Assembly: GCF_016806835.2 (NCBI RefSeq)
Contig: NZ_CP086111.1
Location: forward strand, 612,001-676,000
Source of the DNA: Skermanella rosea
GTDB lineage: Bacteria > Pseudomonadota > Alphaproteobacteria > Azospirillales > Azospirillaceae
DNA: 64,000 nt
Reading direction: 5' to 3'
Position numbers and translations under genes: made by a program. Below, piece by piece: positions 1 through 8,825 of the stretch. Numbering within the stretch: the stretch's first letter is position 1; the number at the start of each line of letters is the position of its first letter. A model generated the notes under the pieces. It was not told the DNA's origin, ran no database searches, and saw only the letters and a program-made list of their open reading frames with translations.

Positions 1-1004
1 CATGCCCTCCCGGCCGGACGGGGCAGGAAGGCCAGCAGGGCGAGCACGACCAGCGCGCCCGGCACCAGCGCCATCCAGCCGACCGTCACCGACGCGGCGG
101 CCAGGGCCACCAGGCAGGCATTGCCGGCCAGGACCCACAGCACGACCCCGGAGTGGCTGCGGCCGGCCTGGACCGCGCGCTGGTATATATGCTCGCGGTG
201 GGGCTGCCAGATCCGCTTGCCCGCCGCCAGCCGGCGCAGCAGCGTGAAGGTCGCGTCCGCCAGGAAATAGAGCGGAACCAGGAGTGCGGCGGCCCAAGCG
301 CCCGACCCGGCGGCGCCGAGCAGGAGCCAGCCCAGCAGGTAGCCCAGCGGGACGCTGCCCACGTCGCCCATGAAGACCCGGGCCGGATGCCAGTTCCAGC
401 CGAGGAATCCCAGCGCCGCTCCGACCGTCGCCAGCGCCAGCCAGAGCGGCACGAGTCCCAGCCCCGCCATCACCGAGACCAGGGCGAGCCCGGCGCCGAT
501 CGAGGCGGCCTCGCTGCCTGCCAGCCCGTCGATCCCGTCCATGAAGTTGAACAGGTTGACGAACCAGAGCCAGCAGAAGCCCGCCGCCAGCCGGTCCGCC
601 CACAGCGGCAGCCAGCCCTGGAAGACCAGGTCGGGACCGGGCAGCGCCGTCAGCCCCAGGGCCACCGCCGCGATCTGCGCCGCCAGCCGGAACAGGGCCG
701 GGCGGCTGCGCCGGTCGTCCATCCAGGAGACGGCGACCAGCCCGGCGGCGCCCGCCAGCACCGGCCCGATCCGGTCGAACGAGCCGATGATCCAGCCGAT
801 CAGCGCGAAGGCGGGCAGCAGGGTCGCCATGATGCCCCAGCCGCCGCCGCGCGGCGTCGGCACCGTGTGGCTGCTGCGCTCGTTGGGGAGGTCGAGGATG
901 GCGTTCCGGCGCAGATAGTGGAGCACCATGCCGGTCGCCATGTAGGACAGGGCGGCGGTGCCGGCGAGCAGGGCGGTTTCGAACAGGCCAATGGCATCGG
1001 TCAT
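1..1004 (-). CDS. Undecaprenyl-phosphate sugar-1-phosphate transferase, glycosyltransferase family 4 (WecA/WbpL type), 3' end outside window
   Basis: An integral membrane enzyme that moves a sugar-1-phosphate from a UDP-sugar onto undecaprenyl phosphate, the first step of O-antigen or capsule repeat assembly. I translated the minus strand from the ATG at 1004; 334 codons are open up to the window edge, so the C-terminus is missing. The family signatures are plain: DLPNERSSHTVPTPRGGG near residues 37-54, FMGDVGSVPLGYL around residue 210, and HREHIYQRA near residue 265, the last being typical of the WbpL/WbcO branch. The rest is hydrophobic and consistent with about ten membrane segments. It lies 64 nt after the epimerase on the same strand, so the two are probably co-transcribed. 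The sugar used (FucNAc, QuiNAc or GlcNAc) cannot be read from the sequence. Confidence 0.9.
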   Translation of the reverse strand, partial: MTDAIGLFETALLAGTAALSYMATGMVLHYLRRNAILDLPNERSSHTVPTPRGGGWGIMATLLPAFALIGWIIGSFDRIGPVLAGAAGLVAVSWMDDRRSRPALFRLAAQIAAVALGLTALPGPDLVFQGWLPLWADRLAAGFCWLWFVNLFNFMDGIDGLAGSEAASIGAGLALVSVMAGLGLVPLWLALATVGAALGFLGWNWHPARVFMGDVGSVPLGYLLGWLLLGAAGSGAWAAALLVPLYFLADATFTLLRRLAAGKRIWQPHREHIYQRAVQAGRSHSGVVLWVLAGNACLVALAAASVTVGWMALVPGALVVLALLAFLPRPAGRA

Positions 1005-1068
1005 CGGGATATCCGGGCGGAACGCCCCAGCGTGGTCCGGCCGGAACGTCCCGGCTTGGGTAAGGCGA

Positions 1069-2061
1069 TCATGCGATGCCGTGATAGTCCTTGTACCACG
1101 CGACGAACCGGGGAATACCCACTTCTATCGGGATCGCGGGCTCGAAGCCCAGATCGCGGCGGGTCGCGTCGATGTCGGCATAGGTCGCGGGCACGTCGCC
1201 GGCCTGCATCGGCTCCAGGTTCTTCAGGGCGGTGCGGCCCAGCGCCTGCTCGATCACCTCGATGAAGCGGACCAGGCTCTCCGACCTGTGATTGCCCAGG
1301 TTGTAGAGCATGGAGCGTACGCCCCGAGCGTCGGGCGCGGGCGGGCGCCCCAGCGCCGCGACGACCCCGGCCACGATGTCGTCGATATAGGTGAAGTCGC
1401 GCTCCATGCGGCCCTGGTTGAACACCCGGATCGGCCGGCCGGCCATGATCGCGTCGCAGAACAGGTAGGCCGCCATGTCCGGCCGGCCCCAGGGGCCGTA
1501 GACCGTGAAGAAGCGGAGCCCCGTCGCCGGCAGCTTGTGGATGTGGCTGAAGCTGTAGGCGATCAGCTCGCCCGCGCGCTTGGTCGCGGCGTACAGCGAG
1601 ACCGGATGGTCCACCGGGTCGTCGATCGAGAAGGGCAGCTTGGTGTTGGCGCCATAGACGGAGGAGGAGCTGGCATAGACGAAGTGCTCCAGGGAATCCA
1701 GGCTCCGGGCGGCTTCCAGCATGACCACCTGGCCGACCACGTTGGCGTCCGCGTAGGCGTACGGGTTCTCCAGCGAGTAGCGTACACCCGCCTGCGCGGC
1801 GAGATGGACGATGCCGGTGACCGGTCCGGACGATCCCGCCCGCTTCAGCGCCGCGCCGACCGCGTCGCGGTCGGCCACGTCGGCCTGGATGAAGGTGAAG
1901 CCGGTGCGGCCCGCCAGCCGCCCGAGCCGCGCGCGCTTGAGGTCCACGCTGTAATAATCGTTCATGTTGTCGATGCCGACCACCTGATCGCCGCGGGCCA
2001 GCAGCGCCTCGGCGACATGGGAGCCGATGAAGCCGGCGACACCGGTGAGAAAGATCGTCAT
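1069..2061 (-). CDS. NAD-dependent sugar epimerase, UDP-glucuronate 4-epimerase-like
   Basis: A 330-residue extended short-chain dehydrogenase, the usual family length. The Rossmann motif GVAGFIGS lies at residues 7-14, and the catalytic pair Tyr157/Lys161 sits in LYAATKRAGE. The N-terminal stretch GIDNMNDYYSVDLK is characteristic of UDP-glucuronate 4-epimerases (CapI/LpsL type), which convert UDP-glucuronate to UDP-galacturonate. The ATG at 2061 follows a GAGG ribosome site 6 nt upstream. It lies between the flippase and the initiating transferase on the same strand, so the product probably feeds an acidic sugar into the polysaccharide. Another 4-epimerase specificity is possible, since substrate choice depends on few residues. 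Confidence 0.88.
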   Translation of the reverse strand: MTIFLTGVAGFIGSHVAEALLARGDQVVGIDNMNDYYSVDLKRARLGRLAGRTGFTFIQADVADRDAVGAALKRAGSSGPVTGIVHLAAQAGVRYSLENPYAYADANVVGQVVMLEAARSLDSLEHFVYASSSSVYGANTKLPFSIDDPVDHPVSLYAATKRAGELIAYSFSHIHKLPATGLRFFTVYGPWGRPDMAAYLFCDAIMAGRPIRVFNQGRMERDFTYIDDIVAGVVAALGRPPAPDARGVRSMLYNLGNHRSESLVRFIEVIEQALGRTALKNLEPMQAGDVPATYADIDATRRDLGFEPAIPIEVGIPRFVAWYKDYHGIA

Positions 2062-2143
2062 CCAGGACCTCGGTCGAGTTCAGTACGGCCGCTTTATGGC
2101 CCAGCCCACCCGGCAGTGCCAGCGCAACTCGGTCATAGCCCTT

Positions 2144-2182
2144 CCGATTCGGGGCCGTGCGGGTCGAGCTTCCCCGAATCGG
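2144..2182 (-). terminator. Perfect 11-bp hairpin just after the flippase gene
   Basis: CCGATTCGGGG (2144-2154) and CCCCGAATCGG (2172-2182) are exact reverse complements around a 17-nt loop, beginning one base beyond the flippase stop codon. There is no T-run on either strand, so this may be a Rho-associated or RNA-stabilising hairpin rather than a classic intrinsic terminator. Confidence 0.45.
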
Positions 2183-2183
2183 T

Positions 2184-3560
2184 TCAGCCGCCGGTTTCCG
2201 CGTCACGCGGCCCGCCGTCGCGCGGCGCCAGGGCGGCCAGCAGGCGGCGCGGCAGCAGGGGCGGCGGGATGCCGACCCGCTGCCAGGCCATGGCCGCCAT
2301 GGCGATCTGGCTGCCCAGCAGCGACAGGGTGGTCATGGCGGCGGCGCCCTCGATCCCGAAGGCCGGGATCATGACCAGGTTCAGGGCGACGTTGGCCGCC
2401 GCGGCGCAGCCCAGCGCCCGCATCGCCTGCTGCTCGTGCCCCGTCATGGTCAGCATCAGGTGGCTCGGGCCGATCACCGTGCGCAGGCAGATGCCGACCA
2501 TCAGGATACGGGCGGCTCCGGCACCGTCGACGAATTCGGACCCGAACAGCCCGAGGATCCAGGGGGCGAGGACGATCAGCGGGATGCCGATGACCAGCGA
2601 CCCGGCGAGCGTCATCAGGGTCGTCGTCCGCATGAAGGCGGCCAGTTCTGTCCGCTCTCCCCGGGCATAGTGGGCGGCGAACGAGGGGGCGACGATCGCG
2701 CCGACCGCCAGGTACGGGAACAGCACCAGTTCGGCGACGTTGCAGGCGACCACGTAGACGCCGGCGTCGGCGGCCGTCATCAGCCAGCCGATCATCAGCA
2801 CGTCGCTGCGCTGGAGCAGGAGCTGGCTGCCGCCGGTAAGTCCCAGGACGAAGGCCGAGGCGATCCAGTCGCGCCGCCGGAAGACCGCGCGCGGCGCGGG
2901 GGCGGGCAGCACCGCGAGGCGCCGGCGGAGATACAGGATCAGGGTCAGCGCGCTCGCCCCGCCCAGCGCCACGAATCCCATGACGGCCGGCGGCGTCAGC
3001 GTCAGCGACAGGCCGGTCGCGGCTCCGACCAGGAGCAGCACGACGGCGTCGCGTCCGAGTCGTTCCGGCGCGGTGCCCAGCACCACCTGGCCCTGCCCGT
3101 ACAGCACGGCGGCATTGAGCCTCAGCATGGCGAGCAGGGGCAGCACCACGAAGCCGGCCAGGAAGGTGGCGCCGAGCTCCGCCGGGATTCCCGGCTGCCG
3201 GGATATCAGGAACGCGCCGAGCGCCGAGATCCCGATGCTGAGGGCGCCGACCAGGACGGCGGCATGGCGGAGCACGCCGGCGAGCAGGGCCCATTCCTGC
3301 CGGGCCTGGTGCGCCGCGACGTTGCGCATCATCAGCATGTCGTGGCCCATGACGGCCACGTAGACCAGGATGTTGATCCAGGCCATGACGTAGGCGAAAT
3401 GCCCGTAGCCTTCGTGGCCCAGCAGGCGGGCGAGTACGATCTGGAGTAGCAGCGCCTGGGCCATGCCCGCGACGTTCAGCGCCATGACGCTGCCGCCGCC
3501 CCGGGCCAGCCGCATGAACGCCGGGTTCCGCGTGATCAGGAGAGGAAGTCTAAATGCCAC
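2184..3560 (-). CDS. Polysaccharide flippase, Wzx/MATE-type oligosaccharide translocator
   Basis: A 458-residue, strongly hydrophobic protein with about 12-14 predicted membrane segments, the size and layout of Wzx-type flippases that move lipid-linked repeat units across the inner membrane. The N-terminal region (residues 20-60) with an Asn-Val-Ala-Gly segment followed by LLLQIVLARLLGHEGYGHFAYVM split over the first two helices is typical of the polysaccharide biosynthesis protein family. It begins with GTG at 3560; no strong ribosome site is visible. It is divergent from the asparagine synthase gene across a 245-nt spacer. The locus also has an ABC exporter (Wzm/Wzt), so this flippase may serve a second polymer or another lipid-linked sugar. 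Confidence 0.85.
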   Translation of the reverse strand: MAFRLPLLITRNPAFMRLARGGGSVMALNVAGMAQALLLQIVLARLLGHEGYGHFAYVMAWINILVYVAVMGHDMLMMRNVAAHQARQEWALLAGVLRHAAVLVGALSIGISALGAFLISRQPGIPAELGATFLAGFVVLPLLAMLRLNAAVLYGQGQVVLGTAPERLGRDAVVLLLVGAATGLSLTLTPPAVMGFVALGGASALTLILYLRRRLAVLPAPAPRAVFRRRDWIASAFVLGLTGGSQLLLQRSDVLMIGWLMTAADAGVYVVACNVAELVLFPYLAVGAIVAPSFAAHYARGERTELAAFMRTTTLMTLAGSLVIGIPLIVLAPWILGLFGSEFVDGAGAARILMVGICLRTVIGPSHLMLTMTGHEQQAMRALGCAAAANVALNLVMIPAFGIEGAAAMTTLSLLGSQIAMAAMAWQRVGIPPPLLPRRLLAALAPRDGGPRDAETGG

Positions 3561-3805
3561 CGCGATAACCGAAACCTGCGAAAACCGGGACGCGCGCCGC
3601 TGCCGGAAGCTTGACCGGCGGAGAATGCTGTCGCGCGGAGGGGGAAGTCAATGCGGCTGGGCACCTTTTCGATCGTCACCCATAAGGTGGCCCCGCTTAC
3701 CGATGATTGCGCTTGCCCGGAGCGGGCGCGGGCTTCTATTCGAGAACTTATGGTTCTCCTTGAACCATCGTCGTCACGGACAGTCAGGCGGGGAGATCGG
3801 TTCCG

Positions 3806-5803
3806 GTGTGTGGCATCTGCGGTTTCGTCGAACCTTCCGGCCGCCGGGCGCCGGCATCCCTGGTGCGCGCGATGGCGGATGCCCTGGCCCACCGCGGCCC
3901 GGACGGCGACGGCGTCTGGACCGACGAGGAGGCGGGCGTCGCGTTCGGCCATCGGCGGCTCGCGATCGTCGACCTGTCGCCCCTGGGGCGCCAGCCCATG
4001 GAATCGGCCGACGGCCGGCTGGTGCTGACCTTCAACGGGGAGATCTACAACTACCGGGACCTGCGTGCCGAACTGGAAGCCGGCGGGATCCGCCTGCGCG
4101 GCCAGTCCGACACCGAGGTGCTGGTCGAGGCCTGCGCCGCCTGGGGCGTCGGCCCGACGGTGCGGCGGCTGATCGGCATCTTCGCCTTCGCCCTGTGGGA
4201 CAAGGCCGCCCGGCGCCTGACGCTGGTCCGCGACCAACTCGGCGTCAAGCCGCTCTACTGGGGCCGGACCGGGAGCGGGGCCGGGGCCGGGGAAGGCGTG
4301 ATGTTCGCGTCCGAACTGAAGGCGCTGCGGGTGCATCCGGGCTGGTCGCCCGAACTGGACCGCGGCGCGCTGGCCTCCTACCTGCGCTTCAGCTACGTTC
4401 CCGCGCCGCACACGATCTACCGCGGCGTGGCCAAGCTTCCCGCCGGCTCGATGCTGACCTGGGAACCGGGGACCGAGCCCCGCACCGAACGCTACTGGGA
4501 CATGCGGGCGATAGCGCGGGTTCCGCCGCGCGAACGCGATCCGGCGTCGGCGATCGACGCGCTGGAGGCGCTGCTGGGCGACGCCGTCGGCCGGCAGATG
4601 GTCGCCGACGTGCCGCTCGGCGCCTTCCTCTCCGGCGGGATCGACAGCTCGACCGTGGCGGCGCTGATGCAGGCCCGGAGCGGCCGGCCGGTGCGGACCT
4701 TCTCGATAGGGTTCGACGCGGCGGGCTATGACGAGGCGGTCCACGCGAAGGCGGTCGCCGGACACCTGGGCACCGACCACGCCGAGCTCTATGTCGGCCG
4801 CGACCACGCCCGCGACGTGATCCCCCGGCTGCCCGACCTGTTCGACGAGCCTTTCGCCGACAGCTCCCAGATCCCCACATACCTGGTCTCGGAAATGACC
4901 CGCCGCCACGTCACCGTGGCGCTGTCGGGCGACGGCGGCGACGAGCTGTTCGCGGGCTACCACCGCTATTTATGGGCGGACGCGGCGCGCCGGCGGCTGG
5001 ACCGCCTTCCCCGGAGCCTGCGCGGGGTCGCGGCGGCGGCGCTCTCGGGACCGTCGGAAAGTGCCTGGGACCGCGGGTTCGGCCTGCTTCCGCGCGCGTT
5101 CCGGCCGGACCGCGCGGGCGATCGCCTGCACAAGCTGGCGGCGCTGCTCGCGGCGTCGGGACCGGACGAGGTCTATCGTGGCCTGCTGTCCCACTGGGAC
5201 CCGGCGGAGATCGTCAGGGGGGCGGACGAGCCGCGCGGCATCCTGTGGGACGGCTCGGTCGCCGGCGAGATCCCTGACTTTCTCCGGCGCATGCAGTTCC
5301 TCGACACGGTGACCTATCTTCCGGACGACATCCTGGCGAAGGTGGACCGGGCCAGCATGGCGGTCGGGCTGGAGGCGCGGGTGCCGCTGCTCGACCATCG
5401 CGTGGTCGAGTTCGCCGCCGGCCTGCCGGCCTCGCTCAAGGTGCGCGACGGACAGGGCAAGTGGCTGCTCCGCCAGGTGCTCTACCGCCACGTCCCCCGG
5501 GAGCTGGTGGAGCGGCCGAAGATGGGCTTCAGCGTGCCGCTCGGCGACTGGCTGCGCGGCCCCCTGCGCGACTGGGCCGAGGATCTGCTGGACGGGCGGC
5601 GGCTGGACGAGGACGTCGTGCTCGATCCGGGGCCGGTCCGCCGCCGCTGGGCGGAGCACCTGTCGGGCACGCACGACCACGGCGACAGGCTGTGGGGCGT
5701 GCTCATGTTCCAGGCATGGCGGCGGCGCTGGCTCGGCCCTGGCTCCGACCGGGCCGGGGAGGCCGATCCGGCGCCCCGGCCGCATCGGGCGGCAGTCGGG
5801 TGA
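3806..5803 (+). CDS. asnB: Asparagine synthase (glutamine-hydrolysing) family amidotransferase
   Basis: A 665-residue protein with the class II glutamine amidotransferase domain first (about residues 2-200) and the ATP-pyrophosphatase synthetase domain after it. The start is GTG at 3806 because the next codon is the essential Cys2 nucleophile (MCGICGF). The PP-loop FLSGGIDSS lies near residues 274-282, and LSGDGGDELFAGYHRY near residue 375 is also family-typical. The length suits AsnB, but copies inside polysaccharide loci often amidate a sugar acid or an unknown surface substrate rather than making asparagine. The nearby UDP-glucuronate epimerase makes amidation of a uronic acid a reasonable inference. 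Confidence 0.92.
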   Translation: MCGICGFVEPSGRRAPASLVRAMADALAHRGPDGDGVWTDEEAGVAFGHRRLAIVDLSPLGRQPMESADGRLVLTFNGEIYNYRDLRAELEAGGIRLRGQSDTEVLVEACAAWGVGPTVRRLIGIFAFALWDKAARRLTLVRDQLGVKPLYWGRTGSGAGAGEGVMFASELKALRVHPGWSPELDRGALASYLRFSYVPAPHTIYRGVAKLPAGSMLTWEPGTEPRTERYWDMRAIARVPPRERDPASAIDALEALLGDAVGRQMVADVPLGAFLSGGIDSSTVAALMQARSGRPVRTFSIGFDAAGYDEAVHAKAVAGHLGTDHAELYVGRDHARDVIPRLPDLFDEPFADSSQIPTYLVSEMTRRHVTVALSGDGGDELFAGYHRYLWADAARRRLDRLPRSLRGVAAAALSGPSESAWDRGFGLLPRAFRPDRAGDRLHKLAALLAASGPDEVYRGLLSHWDPAEIVRGADEPRGILWDGSVAGEIPDFLRRMQFLDTVTYLPDDILAKVDRASMAVGLEARVPLLDHRVVEFAAGLPASLKVRDGQGKWLLRQVLYRHVPRELVERPKMGFSVPLGDWLRGPLRDWAEDLLDGRRLDEDVVLDPGPVRRRWAEHLSGTHDHGDRLWGVLMFQAWRRRWLGPGSDRAGEADPAPRPHRAAVG

Positions 5804-6119
5804 TCCGGCATCGGGGTGACGGGACAAAGAAAAGGAAATATTCAACCGTCAATCGTTAGCCCAAAAGGACTGCTGCCCATGATGTTCCGGGCTATCCGAA
5901 AAGGCATATTGCGTTTGTTTTTGCCATCATTGCCGCTCAGGGCACTTAGATTAAGCCCCTTTGATAATTGACGGGGTTGGGTACGCTCGTTAGCTATGGC
6001 AGTGATGCCAACCGCTCGGATGTTTCGTTCAATAGGCAGGACTGCCCCGGAGTGGCAGGCATCCAGCAGGTCTGACGTGCGTGGCCAGCCCGTAAGCGAC
6101 GAGAAGAGGGCCTGATTGA
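5804..6119 (+). other. 316-nt spacer without a gene, possible promoter
   Basis: No convincing reading frame. The segment is richer in A and T than its surroundings. A TTGACG hexamer at 5968-5973 lies 17 nt before TAGCTA at 5991-5996, which would make a weak sigma-70-like promoter for the glycosyltransferase downstream. A GAAGAGGG stretch at 6103-6110 is the likely ribosome site of the next gene. Confidence 0.35.
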
Positions 6120-7355
6120 GTGGTCGGCACTGACAAGCGACACATGTCCGACGGCCGGAAGCGGAATCTTCTGCTTTGGTATTGGGGCAGGCGAGGCGGT
6201 GGAGCCCATTATTGCTTGGAAGTTGCCCGTGAACTGTCTCGGCGGGACGAGTTCAACCTGCACCTGTCGGTTTCCCGCAATTGCGATCTCTACCGCGAGA
6301 TCAAGGCGTTGGGGCTCCCGGGGTTCGACGTGGACACCTATTGCGATGTCGGATCGGCGGTCATGGCGCTGTCGCGCCTTCCGCAGGTCAGGCGGCAGTT
6401 CAGGGAATACTTGGAAAAACACGAGATCGACGTCGTCCTGTGCACCATGCAGCACCTGTGGAACCCCTTCATGCTGCCGGCGATCCGCCGGGCCGGCGCG
6501 CGCTACGTCGTGACGATCCACGACGCGGCACTCCATCCGGGCGAGCGGTTCCTGCCGTACCAGTGGTGGCTGGACTGGGAGATCCGCCAGGCCGACGGGT
6601 ACGTGGTGCTGAGCGACCATGTCGGCAGCGTCCTGCGCACTCGCCACCGCACCGCGGCCGACCGGATCGCCGTGGCCCCCTGCGGCCCGTTCAACCAGTT
6701 CATCGACGCCGGGCGGGCCTGCCGGCCGGCGGGCGAGATCCGGGCGCCCCGGCGGCTGCTCTTCTTCGGCCGGATCATCGCCTACAAGGGCCTCGACCTT
6801 CTGCTCGACGCCTACGGCCGGCTCAAGGCCGACCATCCCGACCTCAGCCTGGCCATCTACGGCGACGGCGACATCTCGCCGTACCGGGCCGCCCTGGAAA
6901 GGCTGGCGGACGTGACCGTGGAGAACCGTTACATCGGGGAGGAGGAGTTGCATGGCATCCTGGAGGAGGCCGACCTCGTCGTCCTGCCCTACCGGGAGGC
7001 CAGCCAGTCCGGAGTCCTGGTCCTGGCCGAGGCGGCCGGCCTGCCGGTGGTCGGGACGCCGGCCGGCGCGCTGGTCGAGCAGATCGTCCCCGGCGTCAAC
7101 GGCCTGATCGCGGCCGGCATCAGCGGAGAGGAGCTGGCGGCGTCGATCGGTCGTCTGCTGGACGATCCCGCCCTCTATCACCGCTGCGTCCAGGGCATCG
7201 CCCGGAACGCCGAGGACCGATGGTCGGAAGCCGGCGACCGCATCTCCCGCTTCCTGCTGGGGGCGGGCGCGTCGGCCTCTCCGGCACCCCGTTACAACGC
7301 CGTTCCGGCCCCCGGGACGGAAAGCCGCCTGCCGCTCCGCCGGCAGGCGCGCTGA
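6120..7355 (+). CDS. GT-B glycosyltransferase, family 4
   Basis: A 411-residue cytoplasmic or membrane-associated glycosyltransferase that probably adds one sugar of the surface polysaccharide from a nucleotide donor. The N-terminal half carries a glycine-rich acceptor-side motif (WGRRGGGAHYCLEVARELS). The C-terminal half has the family 4 pattern: LLFFGRIIAYKGLDLLLDAY near residue 220, and VLPYREASQSGVLVLAEAAG near residue 290, a variant of the EX7E donor-binding motif. GTG at 6120 has a good ribosome site; an ATG at 6144 is an alternative without one. It is followed 18 nt later by another glycosyltransferase. Donor and linkage are unknown. Confidence 0.86.
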   Translation: MVGTDKRHMSDGRKRNLLLWYWGRRGGGAHYCLEVARELSRRDEFNLHLSVSRNCDLYREIKALGLPGFDVDTYCDVGSAVMALSRLPQVRRQFREYLEKHEIDVVLCTMQHLWNPFMLPAIRRAGARYVVTIHDAALHPGERFLPYQWWLDWEIRQADGYVVLSDHVGSVLRTRHRTAADRIAVAPCGPFNQFIDAGRACRPAGEIRAPRRLLFFGRIIAYKGLDLLLDAYGRLKADHPDLSLAIYGDGDISPYRAALERLADVTVENRYIGEEELHGILEEADLVVLPYREASQSGVLVLAEAAGLPVVGTPAGALVEQIVPGVNGLIAAGISGEELAASIGRLLDDPALYHRCVQGIARNAEDRWSEAGDRISRFLLGAGASASPAPRYNAVPAPGTESRLPLRRQAR

Positions 7356-7373
7356 CCGCCGGGGAGGCCCGCC

Positions 7374-8600
7374 GTGATGACGGTATCCCCCCGGAAGACC
7401 GTGCGCTCGCTGTGGCGGAGCATGCCGCCGGGCCTGCGCCGGTCGCTGCTGTTCGGCACCACCCGGCTGGCCGCTCCCATCGCACGGCTGCCCGGCCCGC
7501 CGCCGGCCGAACCGGTCGTCGTCGTGGGGCCGATCTCCAGCGCCACCGGCCTCGGGGAAGGGGCGCGGCTCTGCATGCGTGCGCTCCGCGCCCAGGGGCT
7601 GGACGTACGCGGCTTCGACGTCAGCCAGGTCATGCTCGGCGGCGATCCCGCGGAGCCCATCGACCCCGGCGCCGCGGTCGCACCGGGGCCGGGCACCGTG
7701 ATCCTGCACGTCAACGCGCCGCTGGCGCCGCTGGCCCTGCTGATGCTGGGACGGGCGGCGATCAAGGCCAAGCGGATCATCGGCTATTTCGCCTGGGAGC
7801 TGCCCGACCTGCCGGCCGACTGGATCGCCGCCCTGGCGCATGTCCACGAGATCTGGGTTCCCAGCCGGTTCACCGCCGACGCGTTCCGGCGGCACACCGA
7901 CCGTCCGGTGCGGATCGTGGCCCATCCGGTCGCGGCGCCGGGCCGCCTCCGGCCGGCTGGCGATCGGGCCGGCGCGCCCTTCACGGTGCTCACCCCGTTC
8001 AACATGGCGTCCGGCTTCACCCGGAAGAACCCGGTGGCGGCGGTCCAGGCGTTCAAGCTGGCCTTCGGGCCGGCCGACGAGGCGCGGTTGATCCTGAAGA
8101 CGCACCATGTCCCGGCCTATCCGGCCGGCCGCGACCAGCTGGCCGAGGCGATCGACGGCGATCCTCGCATCAGCGTCCTGGATGGCACGCTGGACCGGAC
8201 TGAGCTGGACGCGCTGATCGCCGGCAGCGACGCCGTGATGCTGCTCCACCGGTCCGAGGGATTCGGCCTGCCGCTCGCGGAGGCGATGGGACACGGCGTG
8301 CCGGTCGTCGCCACGAACTGGTCGGGCAACACGGACTTCATGGATTTCGACAATTCCTGCCCGGTTTCCTACTGGCTGGTGCCGGCTGTCGACCCTCAGG
8401 GAAGCTACCACTACGCCGACCAGGTCTGGGCCGAACCCTCGGTGGAGTACGCCGCCCGGCAGTTGCGCCTTCTGGCGGAAAGCCCGGACGCCCGCGTCCG
8501 GCTGGGCGTTGCCGCCACCGCGACGATCCGCCGGCGCTGCTCGTCCGAGACCTATGCCGAGACCCTGGGCTCCCTCCTGCTGACCGGCGCAGAGGTCTAG
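7374..8600 (+). CDS. GT-B glycosyltransferase, family 4
   Basis: A 408-residue retaining-type glycosyltransferase. The N-terminal part contains VVGPISSATGLGEGARLC, the glycine-rich acceptor-side loop seen in mannosyl- and rhamnosyltransferases of this family. The C-terminal donor site is HRSEGFGLPLAEAMGHG near residue 284, a full EX7E motif, followed by VPVVATNWSGNTDFM. GGGGAGG at 7359-7365 is a strong ribosome site for the ATG at 7374; a GTG directly before it could also be used. It belongs with the preceding glycosyltransferase by spacing and the pair is separated from wzm by 225 nt containing a possible promoter. The exact sugar cannot be assigned. Confidence 0.88.
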   Translation: MMTVSPRKTVRSLWRSMPPGLRRSLLFGTTRLAAPIARLPGPPPAEPVVVVGPISSATGLGEGARLCMRALRAQGLDVRGFDVSQVMLGGDPAEPIDPGAAVAPGPGTVILHVNAPLAPLALLMLGRAAIKAKRIIGYFAWELPDLPADWIAALAHVHEIWVPSRFTADAFRRHTDRPVRIVAHPVAAPGRLRPAGDRAGAPFTVLTPFNMASGFTRKNPVAAVQAFKLAFGPADEARLILKTHHVPAYPAGRDQLAEAIDGDPRISVLDGTLDRTELDALIAGSDAVMLLHRSEGFGLPLAEAMGHGVPVVATNWSGNTDFMDFDNSCPVSYWLVPAVDPQGSYHYADQVWAEPSVEYAARQLRLLAESPDARVRLGVAATATIRRRCSSETYAETLGSLLLTGAEV

Positions 8601-8627
8601 GTACCTCCCCCCGATGGTGCAGTGCGC

Positions 8628-8656
8628 TTGACAACAGGAAACCGTTCCGCTCCTAT
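8628..8656 (+). promoter_or_regulatory. Possible sigma-70 promoter for wzm-wzt
   Basis: A consensus TTGACA at 8628-8633 is followed after 17 nt by a poor -10 hexamer, TCCTAT (8651-8656). It lies in the AT-richer gap before wzm. The good -35 and weak -10 suggest an activated or weak promoter; the call rests on these hexamers alone. Confidence 0.4.
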
Positions 8657-8825
8657 TCGCGGCGTGGAATACAGTAAATATTAGTTGATATGTTGTTAAA
8701 CATGCTTGAGTGGAAACCTAGAGAGAGATTTCGAGTTCCAGGCGTGTTGCCGGAAAGTGTGAGGCTGGATTCATGATGGATCTGCCATTTGGCGGAAGCG
8801 GGCTGACTACAATGCGGATTCTCTC

